Below are positions 24,001-38,800 of a stretch of 64,000 nucleotides of DNA, piece by piece (position 1 is the first letter of the stretch; every line of letters begins with the position of its first letter). Made by a program: the position numbers and the translations under genes. Origin of the DNA: Pithys albifrons albifrons. Lineage: Eukaryota > Chordata > Aves > Passeriformes > Thamnophilidae. Location: assembly GCF_047495875.1 (NCBI RefSeq), contig NC_092461.1:88234931-88298930 (forward strand), written 5' to 3'. Below the pieces are notes generated by a model. The model was not told the DNA's origin and made no database searches. It worked only from the letters and a program-made list of their open reading frames with translations.

Positions 24001-27000
24001 CCTTTATGAAATGAACAGTTTTTACAAAGAAAAAAAATAAGGATACTTAGCATTTGGATTTGCCACAATAAAAAAATATGTGAAAATTGGAAATATGTAT
24101 AAATCAAACACAGATTTAAATAAAAATGACTTGTTGGTTTTCCTAAACAAGAGACTAGGAATATCTCTATATCTCTACATCGTGTGAATTAAAAAAAGTC
24201 CCACATTTAATCTACTCAGAATTCATAAACCTTAAACAACACCCACATTAATCAAGTGACTCTTGCATGAACTCATTATTGACACTGTATAACTCTGTAT
24301 AGATTTTAATATTTTAAAATTTGAATTCTGTTCACATTGGATGTAAAAACTTCAACTTTTCACTTCCTCAATTTTAATGGTCATTTTTAGGACAACACAC
24401 CTGCTTTTAGTGTATACATGACATCAGTCAACGTTACTAAGAGGAGGTTTGTTAGTAACTCCTCAGTGTATGTAGAAGATAAAACTATATATGGTAAAAA
24501 GAACTTATCAGTAGCTTGAGGTAGGTTATAATTGTGCAGAGGGAGAGTGAAAGAGAAAAAAGGGAAAAAATAAATAGGACTAAGTTTGGGTGTTCAGGGG
24601 CTTGATTCACGCTCTTGTTTTCCCACAAGTTTTGTGTCTAGCAATACATACATTGGCCACATTTAACTATACAGATGACACCTACTCACAGAAATAGTTG
24701 AATTAATTTCCTTACATGGAAAGAACTGCATGTGATAGTATTTCTCTACCTCATGACAGCAGTATGATATTGAAGATTGCAGGCTCTTTGATATCTTAGC
24801 ACATAACAGGAGGAAAAGAGAGGATGGATCAAAGGCATAGATATTCTAATGGACCACCTAAGTTTATTTACAAAATATTTATAACAAAATTTCTATCAAA
24901 GTTGAATGAAGCATGATCTTATTTTTAGACCTGAGCTTTAAAGAAACTCAAGTGTGAAATCTGAATTGGATGAATTACATAGTCTGCATTTCTCAACAGA
25001 TAGTAAACAAATCAAGGTTGGTCACAGCCATCAATATTGCAAAAGATACATCAAGATGACAATGTACACCTCCTAGAACTACAAATTTAGATATAATTTT
25101 CAGCAACATTCATTTCAGTACTTGTAAGCAAAAGAGACTTTCTGGATTAACCTCTTCACAAAAAGTACAAATACTATCCTCAGAAAATGAACCACTGCTA
25201 GACAGCTGATGAGTATACCAAACCAAGGTTGAGAGAGGATATACTTCTTATCTGACACATTTCATAATTTACTAAACATTGCATACTGCAAAAAAATTCA
25301 GTTCTAGAAAAAAAATCATGACTTAGTTTTCAAAGACTTAAGTGTGCAAAGCCACTAACTGTTGGACAAGAACTCTTTTTTATTAGTTACATGGAGTTGG
25401 GAGATTTCTAATAAGGGCTTGTGTATATTTCTTTAAGGAGAATTAACTAGAAGCACTATTCAAAGAGCAAAAAAATACCTTTGAAGAAAAGCTAAATATC
25501 ACAATAACGATCTTTATTTAGTGATGATAGGATTGAGAAATGATTCATTAGATGAGGTAGAAGATAACAAAAATAATCAGCAACAATTACTTGAACCTAT
25601 GCGAACAGGTAACTGAAAACAAGGGATATAAACATGGGTTTGCACCTAATATATAGTTAAAGAATCAGACCAGTTGTAACTCTGTGGCTAGACTAAAAAA
25701 TAGTTTTTCTGCCTAACAGGTGGGTCACAGTCCTGCTGATCAGATAAAAAAGAAAAATGCTGAGGTGAATGTTAAGATTTATTTGCCATACCTGTATCAC
25801 CTCAGAAACCAGTAGATTCAATGCATAAAGATGAAAAGTCAGTGGCTTGAGGAATGGATAAGTAAAGAAAAAACTGATTCAGTGTCAGCAGAATCTCTTT
25901 ATACATTCACATTTCTGAGGTCATTAAGAGAAACTGTTAGAGACAGCAATGTTGCCAAGATGAGGCCACAACACAACTAGCTCGGAGTGCATCCTAATAC
26001 GACCTTTTAGGAAATCTGCCAGGTAAGGAAGTCAGATGATCTGGGAAACCTTTGAAAAGTATTCAAAAACTCCTTATTCATTACATATGAGGCTAGAAGT
26101 TTCTAATTTTTTCCCCAAAGAAATTAGTGTTACAAAGTTTAAATAAGAACTAGCACATGAAACACTGAGCAACAGATTTTGTAGGTGCTATTCTGAATGT
26201 GGCATTAGTAGTGAAATTTCTCACCATAAAAATGTTGCTTACAAACACTTGCGGAAGACGACTATCCAGGCTTTCTACTTGCTACAGATTCCATTTTATC
26301 TCCCTTGCTCGGCCATTTCCAAGTACTCCACAAACATCACAGAGAAATGAAGAATAAATAGGGGAAACAAATGTCCAGGGCCCACTGGTCCACATTTTAA
26401 AAGGGTTTAAAACAAACTTTATATCAGAACTAAGGTTAAACTAAATTAGCAAAGTATTTACATAAAGCCAAAATTTCATCCTTAGGGAAAAGAGCATAAG
26501 AAAGGACCATATTCACAGAAAATCTTCTCCTGTTTCTAAGACTTAATTTTAATTGTTCTATAATAAGTAATAATATAAACTATTTATAGAACGACAATGA
26601 CGGCAAATGCAGCTTAATCTAAAAAAGTTGGTTTTCTAGTATTAATTTTGAATGTGCATCTAAGCTTGCTAAAGATTCCTCCCATATGCTTCCAAAAGAA
26701 CAGATTATTTGTCAGAGAAATGTGATTCCTCTGTAAAAAATACTTAACATTGCAACACCATAATCACTGTTATTGGTGAGATCATCTACATATAAAAAAA
26801 GTATTTCCTGTGGATATAGAATTGAATTATTTGTACCTGTACTTCTGTGTAATTTCCTAGTAAACCTTCTCTAGAAGTCTGTGTTCAACTTGTTATGGAA
26901 CAAATACAGAGAAGAAATTTTTGTAGAGAAGGAGGGTAGCACTGATGACAGGGGGAACAAAGAGCCTATGGCATAAAAAGACAATACAAGGATCTGACTT

Positions 27001-30000
27001 GTTTAGACAAGGGAACTGACAACTCAAAAAAGAGATTACTACCATCTCTAAGCTTATGATGCAGGGGCATACAGTCCAGGAGAGAAAAGAAGTCTCACAG
27101 CTAACAAGTAATGTTAATGTAAGATGGGAAAGGTATAAGCTGGGTGTATTTTAGGTAAGAAATCAGAAGAACATTCCTAATAATTCAGATTCCAGAACAG
27201 GTTTCCCACAAGAATGGCTGAAGCAGAAAATATCTAAATAAAATTAATTTAGAAAAATATTTTATGATCTATTAATAGAGGCATATGAATTTAAACAGTG
27301 ATGACATGAAATGAAAACTTACTGCTTGCAGTCCCAGTGTGAAAGACAACATCAGACTTCTTGGAAAACTGCTCCAATCCAATATTCACAGTCAATAAAA
27401 ATGAGAGTTTAATATCCCTCATTAATGCAGCTCTTGTTATTTTTCCTTACACCAATGTTAGACTACTTAAAATTAAACCTTATATATATTTCTACTGATC
27501 TCGCTTTTATATCAAAGCTCAAAAGAGAGGGAATTAAGTGTTCAACTTCTTTCTGTTGGTAGTCTAATACTCCCATCATGCAGGGATTTCTAAACCAGGA
27601 AGATCTGTAGTTGCCTTTTGGATATTGTCAAAAAAAATATAAGTATGTGATAACAAGAGGCAATATGGGACCTGAGAATCCCATGAAACCTTTCAGGTAC
27701 TCATTTGTTTCACTTAAGGATTTATTTTTCACTTGAAATTTAAAATAAACATATTATCACATTACATCCTTATATTTATGATACTAAAATACTCTGGGCC
27801 TAGGCCTGCAGTTCCTGTAAAATAATGAAATCTTTAGAACAGCACAACACAAAACAAATTTCCTTGAAAGGACAGTATTTATGTAATTGATCATGATTGT
27901 CAATGTAATGCATGATCCTACATGTGAGAAATTCCTTCTCACTCCCAAGACCAGATACCCTACTGCCTTGTAAACAGCAATGAAGTGCCTGACTTTTGAG
28001 AGGCGCACATGTATGAACACACTAAAAGTTCATAAGGAAGATGCTTATAACAATTTGAAGTGCTGAGGGCTAGATAGCTCAAGAAATGAGACTCACACTT
28101 TTTGGGGTTTTTAACATTAGGAGGTTCTGATTCCAAAGTTTAAATAAAGAGTTATAATGAGTAATTTCTCATACTTTCAACATAACGCTGATCCCAAAGG
28201 AAAAAGATTGTCTATTTAAAAGCCACGAGGCTCTGACATTATTTGCTGGTTCTCAAAATACTTGACTATTGCAACTTGGTTAAAAGTAATTGCCATTGAT
28301 GATACTACCTTAGAAGCAATCAGACCAAGTTTGCAAGAGAACAGGAAAATAAACAAATAAATACAAGCAAGTGAGCCAGATCACCCAAGAATTCAGCTGT
28401 TCCAGATGCCTGGGAAATATCCCCTCCTTAAAAAAACTTTAGGCAGGACATGGATTTTAGACAGCAAAATGATATGACAAGCTCTTTTCTAAGTTCTTTA
28501 GAACTGTGATTGAATTTAATAAATTTAATTTTTCATGAATTCTAAAATATGCAAATTCCCCAACCAGAAAGAGTTTGGGATTTTTTTTTTATTTTTTTTC
28601 CCCTCAAGACAGAGGATGTAATTATTTTCTTACTCTGACATTCACTGTGATGGGGATCTAAATGTACTGTTATTCTAATTAAACAGTGGTTTATACTCCA
28701 CTTTTTGGGACATAAGAGCATAAATCTTTTTTTTTTCTTTTTCCATTATCAGGCAGTTGAACAGAAAACATGACTGACTGACGTTTATATCAATGAGGCT
28801 AAATAAAAACACAGATGGCTTCTACTAAGTGAAGGAACTGAAAGTAATGATATGCTATCTTAAGCCACTGTCCTGCAAAATCAAGGACCAGGATAAACAG
28901 AAATCTGATTATTCTAGCTGAGTAAGAAAGCTCAAACAGACATAGCCTCTCTGTGTCTGAATCCCCGTCTCCACTAAAAAACTGACTCATTTTTTAGAAT
29001 GGTTGTCATTATAAGTCTCTTTGAATTAGCACTTGAATTTTCCTAGATTCAGCACCATTTGGAGAAATAGTCCTGAGACGTAACTTTTTACGAAAAATGA
29101 ATGCAACAGATTGAGTCAAAGGATCCAGAGGTGTGAAACAAAATTTCAGGTGTAGGCCTTTAAATGGCCCAAAAAATGGCAAACCAAGAGCAACAATGAA
29201 TTATCATTTGATTTGTCTCATGGGTCCTTCTTTAGCCAATCACATTTTTATTCAAAATGAACTAGAGCAAACTGAAAATACTGTGGTCTGATATGTATCT
29301 TTTTATATATCAGATTTGAAAAGAAAAAAAAAAGAAAATCAACAAAAAAGTTTGTTATACAGTTATGAAGGTTTCATATGTTCAGATCATTACATTTTGA
29401 AATTATCACAGTTAACCAGAATTTAAAAATAAAAATTAAAACTGAAATAGTATATAAAAAGTAAGTTTTGATTTGCTTATAAACTCTCACATATACACAT
29501 ATGGTTGAAAACATACTTTACATCCATATTGCATCTTGTTTATACTGGTATTCTGCTGTAATAATGTAAAAGAAGATGACTACTTCCCTTAACTCAGAGT
29601 TTTGACATTGAAAATAGTCTATCCTTAAACATTATGTACAGCTTCATTCATCTGTATCTTGCTTAACCTAGTAACAGATAAAATCACAAAAATTAAATCC
29701 TAAATTATCGTCTTTGTAAGGACCTTTTCTCTGAAAAATTTGCAGTAGTTTTACCATTTACTGAGTTTGTTTGTATTGGCTTTGTGTGATGCTCTCATTT
29801 TGTCATTAAAGTTGCTTCTTCTGCTGTTTCTCCCCTTTTAGATTGCTGAAAAGAGTTCTGGGAAAAAAATCTCTTTAAATGGAACAGAATTCATGGCAAA
29901 AGAGTTACATTTGTGTCAAAATGCCTGAAAGTCCAGTCCATACTGGACTTTTGCATCAGTGGAAGGATTTCCAACCATTTCAATACCAAGTAGTCAAAGA

Positions 30001-31915
30001 AATTATTGAACAGAAAAATTCTAGTAACTGAAAAATATTAGTCTATCCCTTAGGATTTTTCTATATAATTTATTTTTATAAGACTTAGTCCAAGCTAGTT
30101 TTAAAATGCATCAGGTGCAGGGCTCTTTCCATTTGCACAGACTAATAGATTTTCATTGCAACATTTTTCATGATACCCTAATTGATCTTTTCTTCAGCTT
30201 CATTCAGTTAGCTGCTTTTATATACCCTGGAGATATAGCAAATAATTTCTTTCCCTGTTTCTCAAAGTACTATTCAAATAACAATAAATGGTTACAGCTT
30301 CAATTTAGTCAAATTTACTTAGGTTTTTTGTTGTTGTTGTTTTTAGTCTTGCCACACACCCACATATTTAACATCACATCTCTTTATCATCAAACCAAAG
30401 CTTCAATCAAGACACCAAATGCAAAAGTGGCTGATGAGAAACACATCACAAGTAGGTGGGGACTTTCAAAGTTTGCTGGTACTAGAGAAATAGGTTTGTT
30501 GCACTTGTCACTGGGATGAAGAAAGCCTCTGAAGTTAGGCAGACTGTCCTACTTTCAACAAGTGAGATGGGGGGACAACAAAAAGTGCACGTCCCCTGAG
30601 TTCAGCTGCTCTAGACAGCAATAGTTTCCAAATGAGTCTTCATTTTGGATCATTTTCATGTTCTTTAAAGAGAGGTTAGCTGGAAATTTTTTTGTGATCT
30701 CTCCTTTGTTTGTGATTTAATTTCATAAAGTATCACTACCCAAGATGGATCTAGGTGATTCAGGTGATAATTTCTATTGTGGAGTCCTCTCTATGCTGCT
30801 CTCTTATACACTCTTGAAAGTCATCATTCATTTTTATAAGTTGACAGTGACCCCTTCTCCGGCACACATTTCAACAATAGATCTCAAGGGGTCATACCTT
30901 ATCCATGCCTACATAACAAAAGCCTCTTCAAGTTATCGTGAGGAATATGAACTGCTTCTTGTTACCAGTGATCAAGGAGGCAGCAGTGCTGTTTTGCACT
31001 TGTCAGATTAATCATATTCTCATTTTGGCCAGTATTCCTAGAAACCCTCTATTATTTGCACAGTTTTCTATTCAAATATATGGAGAGAGAAAAAAAAGAA
31101 ATAAAGAAAGAAAAGGAGATGTAGCTATTCCATTTGATGTCTAGAATAATTTATGCTGCTGTAGCAATTTAACAGCATTGATCTCTGTGTAGAAATTCTC
31201 CTTACATCAGTATAAAAAGAACAAGGAAAAACATGATCTATGAAATTTTCTTTTACCTGAGAGATTTTTTGACAGAAGCTGCAGGTAGTGCTAAACATCT
31301 TTTTAACAATAATGCATAATCCTTTAAACACGAAGGACAAGAAATGTAAAGCAAAGAACTTTCGGCACAGGGTGGGTAAATGGCAAAAGCCGACAGAGTC
31401 ATGGTAAATGAGAGAAAAGAATTTAACTCACTTTTAAGAGTGGTTATGCAAAACTTTGTCCATTGTCTTTAAATTTGCAGTAGATACATAAATCTGGCCC
31501 CCAGGTTGTTTGCTACAGAAATTCTGTGTTCAGTTGTTGTTTGAACCTTCTAAATACATTTACCCTCTACAAGACACTATCCTTGACTTCAAAGAAAACT
31601 GAACTATGTCGGTTAATTCTATAACTATTTTCCTTGCATTAGTGAAAGAAAACCATGTGGAGAAACAGCATAGAGCAAGCAGTCCTGCCATGTTCTAGGA
31701 TTCTGCTGGAATCACTAAGGATGAAGAATTTCAGGTCTGCTAATTTTAGAAGATATTCTAAAGAATATTGTTCAATTTAATACAACCACTTAGCTGAAAC
31801 AATTATGAGATAATTGACAAAATTATATAATAATTACAGTGCTATAGACTGAGCTACATTACAGAATGACTCATCACTCAATACATAAGAATATACAGAA
31901 CTACGTCAAATCCAG

Positions 31916-31940
31916 CAGTGCAGTGCAGTGCAGTACAGTG
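31916..31940 (+). repeat. CAGTG pentanucleotide repeat, five copies
   Basis: Five consecutive units, the fourth CAGTA. Confidence 0.9.
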
Positions 31941-32629
31941 TAGGTGCAGCCAAAAAAGAAAATTAAATCACGAATCTTTTGTTAGTAAGTGGGATAGGAG
32001 TGGTATTAATAGAAAATATTGCCATGAATTTTGTTTTATTTTAATGAATTAAATTTTAAAAGTGAGCAGGAATACGTGTGTATTTACAGTTAATATTTAC
32101 AGCCTTTTTAGAAAAATATTTAAGATATATTTCTATTTGAAGCTCACAATTTCTCTGGCAATACTTATAATAGTTTTCTTTATTGAGAAAGGGAGAACTA
32201 TTCCACTTTTCAGCTGGGGAAATGATTGGTGAAGTGGAAAAGCAATGATGGAATTTTCTGAGATAATTGCATTTTTTTATTAGAATATTTTATCAATGAT
32301 CTTATCGAAAGAAAAGCTGTACAGTGCAACAATCAAGTATAAAACACATAACTTCCCCTGGAACATTTTGAATGTTATTCTGTAATATAATTCAATTGAG
32401 AACAGTACTTTTAAAACTGCAGAGTCTGAAAATTACTTCCCTTGACCAAGCCTTACTTGTTATGATAAAGATACATATGTCTTGTACCAGTGTCCTATTC
32501 CATTAATATTTTTCTTGATAATAAACCTAGTCTCAGTTAAAGCCCTTGTCCAACAGTATAATTATATATCAGTAAAATAGTTGCTATGTTAGTTTTTTCT
32601 ATTAAAAAATTGTGATGGTGTGTACTTAC

Positions 32630-32878
32630 CAGGTGTAAAGTTATACCGAGCAGAAAACCCAATAGATTCCAGTTCACCATCAGCGAAAAATTTAATCCAC
32701 AGGAATCTGCCACTGGATTTTATCATAGGTGGATTTTGCTGTCCACAGAAACGTCCAATGATAGGGGAAAAGCCAAAAGGTCCATCTCGTACTTCAATAT
32801 GGTCAAATTTACACTCCCAAGAAGGCTCTATGGAATATTTTTCATCAAAGTGTAGTTCAATGCATTGTCTGGGAGCAG
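32630..32878 (-). CDS. NETO1: NETO1 coding exon 4 (rest of CUB1, residues 74-157)
   Basis: A 249-bp exon, acceptor TTTCTAG and donor GTAAGT, phase 1 at both ends. It encodes the larger half of CUB1. Visible features are AAPRQCIEL; acidic residues around [17 protein letters not shown] and FFADGE, where calcium-binding CUB domains coordinate Ca2+; the Cys96-Cys118 pair; and the closing strand [10 protein letters not shown]. The translation is nearly identical to mammalian NETO1, with minor changes such as His83. An extra Cys79, also in mammals as I recall, is not part of the canonical four-cysteine pattern. NETO2 is the nearest alternative, but the surrounding signal peptide and linker fit NETO1. 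Confidence 0.97.
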
Positions 32879-35800
32879 CTAGAAATGAAAAGAAAATTAT
32901 CTTATTATTTTCTAACCTAAGATCCTTCAAAACTAAAGCAAACTAAAGAAAACCAAACATATCAATTTGTATGCATCTTAACATTTTGCTTAAAAACTTG
33001 TTTGAAAATTAGTACATCTACATTTTTTATAGATTTCACACCAGGAAATTACTTATCTATTGTTTTCCCTAGAAAACAGTGCTTTCGACAACAGCACTTA
33101 GCAAAGATGAGATATCAATGATATAAAGCAAAATATAGTTAGGAACAATTGGTTCCAGCACAAAATCTTTTTAGCAACTTGCACATTTGGAAAAACATTT
33201 TTTTTCATATATTTGGCGGAGCAGTGTTAATCAGAATACATTTTTATACCTGTTGCTAACAAAGATAACGAAGAAGAAGTTGATCATAATTGTGCTACAG
33301 AAGGACAGATTATGTTCCTAAATGTATTGCAATCAATGAGAAACTGGAGTGTAATTGCTTATACTCAGAATTATTTATCATCTCATTTGAAACATTAGGA
33401 GAAATGAAGTGAATTCTCACTTAAGAAAGAACTAGATAAGGATAATAATTAAAGAGCAAATGATATATTGAAAACCTTGGAGGAACTTCTTAGTGTCACT
33501 TAATTAGACATAAAAAAAGTTCCATCTTTAATCAGAGGTAGTAAGTCTAGTGACAGTTGGAATGATGTATTAAACAAATATTCCCTGGCATCTCCTACAT
33601 AAAGTAAAAAAAGGGTTTTGGTAGAACTATAGTATTTTCTTAAAAGAAGACAAAGAATGATGCTTTGGTCTACAAATTTTAACAGTGCTACCTCCCTAGG
33701 TGCATTATTTCCTATGCTTAACCCTGGCCATATCAAAATCTGTATGCCTTCAGTGTCTAGATCATGGTGTGTTAGAGCCTTTTGCTGACAAAGCCTTCTG
33801 CTAAGATAAGGATTTGTTGTGTCATTGCTCATTATGCCTCTCATGGGATCATGTCCTACACTTTACACCTATCACAAGAGGCTGGAAATGATACAAGCTT
33901 TACCTAAGTTACCATTCTTTTTACATGCAAACATGCAAGGTCAAACTCCAAACCAAGTACATAGGGTTAACTTGGAAACTGTGACCACTCCAGCAGTCAG
34001 TATCTCTCCATTTCTTTCTTTAAGATTAATAAGAACACTGTTAGTGGGACCTGAATCTAGATCTTGCTTGGATTTTGAAATGTTTTAAATTGAAGGTTTT
34101 GGTATGAACTCATTATTCACATAAGACTACTGAAAATTAACTTAATAAGAAGGCATTAGGTAAATCCTAAAATCTTTACAAAAGAGCACATAGCCAGAAC
34201 TCTTTTACAACTATTTCGAGTAAATAAATACAGCCTCATTTGATAAGAAGCATTTAAGTTAATAAAACATGTTATTTGAAAAGAAACATTATTTTAACAG
34301 CTTTGATTACAATGTTAATATAATTAGGTGATTGATATTTATTGAAATATTTAATTTAGCATAAGAAAAAACTCTTTTCTACTGTTCTCAATTTGCAGAA
34401 ATTCACATTTAAGGAAGTACTTACTATTGACTTGTTATTTATACTAATTTACAGGATATTTGTGATCTTTGAGCCCACACAAATTGAATAGCAAAAATCA
34501 TGATCCTTGTAAAAGAAACCACTTTGAAAATATGAAAAAAATTACAAAACCAAGATCAGATATTAAAGCTTTCAAAGAAGGTCATATGTTAGACTAATTT
34601 TAGCCTAACTAATGTTAGCCTTGGTGAGGTCTTAGACCAAAGTAAATTTTTTTAGATTATTATAAAAATTGAATACCTGGAAGACATTGTCAATTAATTT
34701 TATTCAGATGTTTCTATCCTTGATTTCACACTTTTATTACAAATATTGATTTAAACTTAACTAAGCAATACTAGGGCAGAAAAGAACATTCAGCACCTTT
34801 CAATCTGGCATCATATTTTACATGCTCTTATTCCATTTAAGATTTGTTGAGAACTGTTCATCATTCAGAGAAGGACTGCAGAGTCAGGTATCAGAAACTG
34901 CATACTGACAATGCTTTAGGTAATCTTAGCAATGTTTACTATGGCTAGAAAATCTTATATACACACACCATTTCAATGTTATGCTATTAACCTACCTAAA
35001 GCTTTATTGTAATTTTTTAATATAACCAGATATGAAGATTAACTTAGCCACTGCTGTGTGTCACACAGCATAAGAGCACTGTGCATGGCTGCTCTTCTTT
35101 CCACAGCCACAAAGTTTCAAAAATGGCTTATGCCATTATTATAACACCCTTGTCCTTTATAAACTTTCTCTTTTTAACTGCCTTATTTCATACCAAAAGG
35201 AGCGTTACAAGTGCTGGCCCATAATTAAACCCAGAATAGGTCTTCTCTGAATCTAAGACTCATGTAGCATATGTTAAAAATGGGCTTGAGGCCCCCTCTG
35301 AGCTGTAGCTCAGTCATTTAATATGATTTTTCGTGTTGAAAAGGAGCCCTAGTGCTAGTCATAGACTCAATATAATACAAAAGGAGTCACTGTGGGTAAA
35401 TAAGAATCAGGCCTACAGTTACACATGAGATCTATTGATTGGGTGAACGCACAATGTGAGAAAAACAGCCTGCATGTACTGCTCTGAATCTCACATTGCA
35501 GACTAGTTTTACAATCAGAGTATTGTCATGGTTTAAACTTCTCTGCCTTTATTTATTTTTAACCAAACTCAAGATGACAATTTTCCTAAGGAAGCTCAGA
35601 TCTTGCTAGAGGATCAGAGATAATCATAGCTCCAGGAGGGCTCAAGTTTTCACTTTTCCCCAAAACTCCCATGAATAGAGGCTACTTCACTCTAAGAATG
35701 GAGCATTGAATATTCATTAGCACCACTACTCCACTCCTAAATAAAACAAGACTGGGAATTGATTTGGGGGGCTGGACCACTGACTGCTCACACTCCTTAC

Positions 35801-38800
35801 AAGTTAAAGTTACATTGTGGCCTCATTTTGGCCATGACAGTAGGAACTGTCAAACCCCATTGGTAGGTGTGATGTGGTGGCTCACATAAGGACCATTCAC
35901 TGCTGGTTTGTGTCTGTACTCTTGGAAGGTAAAAAGAGTTAAACTGTACACCTGCAACTGTTTCTACGAATCTTAAGGTCAGTGAACATATCCAAACCCA
36001 TTTTCAGTATTAGTGTAGGTAACTGCCCGTGTCACAGCCTGCTCTGCAAGCTGGTTCAAGCAGGATGAGCTCCCTTCTCCTAACTCTTCTTAGGAATGCA
36101 ACACTTCATGTGTCTATAATTGTGTACAGTACACACACCCAGGCACCTTTTCATCACATGCTTTTAAATGCACTTCTGCACTTCATCTTGTATGGTATTT
36201 AGTTAATGGTTAAATGCTTTTTTTTTGCAATAACCTACATAAGATAAAAAAATTAATCAAATCTTCCTAGAAATGACCATTAGGGATGAAAGCACATAAT
36301 TCAAACTTCCAACTTTAGCTTCCTTTTAGCAAAAAAGGTATAATTTCAAACGTATACTCTGGCTTAAACAGAGAGTTTCTTTGCCAAACACAAGCTAAAA
36401 CAAGCAGCTATTGTATAAATACACATCTTGTGCCACAGCTTTTGCAACGAAGTTGTGCAAATGCAGTGACAGTAAAAGCTACAGAAATAAAGTGAGAACA
36501 TGTCCAGAATAACGATCAATAATAATGTGCATGTACCTAGTGAAAAACACAACAAACAAAAAAATCTGGAATATGCAAATCCTCCAGAATGGATGTTTAA
36601 TCAGAAAAGGAGGGATGGAGTGGTCAGTTCTGGTAACCTTATTCACAGGTGAAGCCCAGTCACGTCTTCAGAACTTTTTCTGTGGCTATGATGTCAGGAA
36701 AAGTTGTTGTCAACTCCAAATTAAATGTATTGAAATTGTCTTATAAAATGATTTTATTTCAAATCTCAAGAATCTTCCATATTATAGTTCTTCAAAAATA
36801 TTTAACACCAAGGAAAGACTACTTAATGCTTGCATGTCTTGTCATATTTTTCATCTAATTATCTTACACAAGTGCTGTCTTGAGATTTTAGATCCAATGA
36901 GAAAAAAAAAAAGGCATTGGGTTCCAGATTGCAGTAGAACAGTTGCAGCAAAACCACACAATTAAGGCTTTAATTCTTATCAGCCTCTAAGTCTGTGTAA
37001 CTGACAGCTGAAGTTAAGTGAAAAATCTGTTTCAATTTGCCACACTGCATGAAAATGAGAAACTTAACTTAACACCTACCCCCATGTCTTTGAGCTGCTG
37101 TCCTACTAATAGTTTTCAATAATCCTTGGTCTTTCTTGTTGTCCTGTTATTATTGATAAGAAAGCCACATATATCCTCCTTTTTCTTGTGTTGATGAAAA
37201 CTTTTTTAACACAAAATCACTGTGAAATACAGAAGGACTTTGAGCAGAGTCTTTTCATACAGTGATAACATGACTGTTTTCTAACACCTGTGAAATATCT
37301 AGGATTAAAAGGTTTGATGGCCTTTTGTGAGACCATGGAAGACCTTCAAAAGCACTAAATCTGAATGTCCACAAACACGCAAAGTGGAAGATTTATTTCA
37401 TATCTCTGTAAGTCAATTCTACTCCATATCATGCTTAATTATTAAAAATTGACGGATGGATAAAATCTTACAAGTATTTCACTTAGAGGGTTTCTAAAAC
37501 AATTCTCAAGTTATAGTGCATAAAAATATGACTATCCCACTTCCCTGATATTTTTAATACAAACAAAAGCCTTTGTTTCTACAAAATCTCCTGTGCAAAT
37601 TTTCCTTTGTAGGCACAGACACCAAATGTTCTGCAGTCTGGCAAAGGCTAATGCTGTCACTGCTGCAATTGCTCTGGGCAGCTGTGAATTTTGCCAGGTT
37701 AGAGTCATGAATATGCAAAGTAAGGGTGCAATTTGGCTGAACAAGGAATTTAATGTGTACACTCAGCTATTTCCTCTGTTTTCTATATGTCAAATAAGAC
37801 TGAAGGAAAAAAAAAAAAACAAAACACAAAAACCACCAAACCAAAATGAACAAACTCTCTTTGCATTTTGAAAGGCAGATGGGGTTCATCAGAAGCTCCT
37901 TGTTGTGGTACAACGCCTCATGCCAAGCCACACTAGCCATGGCTAGTCCACACTCATTCATGGCACTCCTCTATAGCATAACAATCTTTTTATAGAGTCT
38001 GTGGTGTTTACATGATCTAAAGAATCTCTTTTAGAAAGGTATTTAACATGGACTTTAAAATTCCTATTTTTTCCTATAGTGAATTATCATTGCTACTAAA
38101 ACAGAAGCATATAAAAAATAAAAGATATGAGAAACTTCTAGCTGCTTGATTTGCTTAATCTTTGGCTGCTGGGATAGAAGTCTCTGCAGTCAGAAATCCT
38201 CTTCTCTTTTAGAAATTCACAGTCTATGATCAAGGCTGATTTTGCCATCTCCTTTACTTCATCAAAGTAATTTTGACCAGATAAAAGGTTTGCATACAGT
38301 TAAGATGAGATACAATGTGGAGGAAAAATATTCTAACATGAGATGAAATCCAATTTTTTTTTGTAACACACCATATGCAGGAGTCTTCACTCAAGACCAC
38401 TAAAGTCAGTAGGAGTTGCATTTGAAGAAAGCCATCAGAACTTGCCCTAGATTGTGTTTGATAGCAAAAAAAATGAAGCAATGAAAGCAAGCAGTCAGGA
38501 AAGAACCTATTGATTCACATATGTATTTATATTCACATCATACAATTTTCAGTATAGTATATGCAGTCCTGGTGTGCTGAACTTTCTAAGACATGTGAAG
38601 GGGAAATAGTAATGAGGCAATACTATTACAGATCACACTGAGAATCCCTCCAGTTTGAGTCTTGGTATTCAAGAGCACCAAGAAGTTATTTGCAGCATAT
38701 TGGAATTTCAATAATGAATATAGAAATAAATGCATATGGAGATGTTTCTTATTCTAAAATACTTGCATCCTGTACTATCCACAATTTCCATAGATTGTTA

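Larger units (their letters stand above)
11559..32629 (-). other. NETO1: NETO1 intron 4 (21 kb)
   Basis: Donor GTAAGT and acceptor TTTTTAAG. It contains CR1 fragments near 14.3-14.9 kb and 17.7-18.0 kb, a 5S rRNA-headed element at about 17.0-17.3 kb, T-rich tracts at 17378-17610, and a short tandem CAGTG repeat at 31916-31940. Between 18.1 and 31.9 kb I see only AT-rich unique-looking sequence. The ORFs at 30106-30519 and 30745-31011 lack any recognisable feature. Confidence 0.88.

Noticed and set aside
30106..30519. 137-codon plus-strand frame in NETO1 intron 4
   Set aside because: Opens at an ATG but has no recognisable motif or splice context, and the composition is that of AT-rich intron.
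33500..33844. 114-codon minus-strand frame in intron 3
   Set aside because: No similarity recognised and no acceptor/donor in a NETO1-compatible phase; known NETO1 has no such exon.
35525..36060. Sequence starting TGTCATGGTTTAAAC, resembling the edge of an avian LTR
   Set aside because: Similarity stops after about 15 bases; no LTR tail, pair or target duplication was found.
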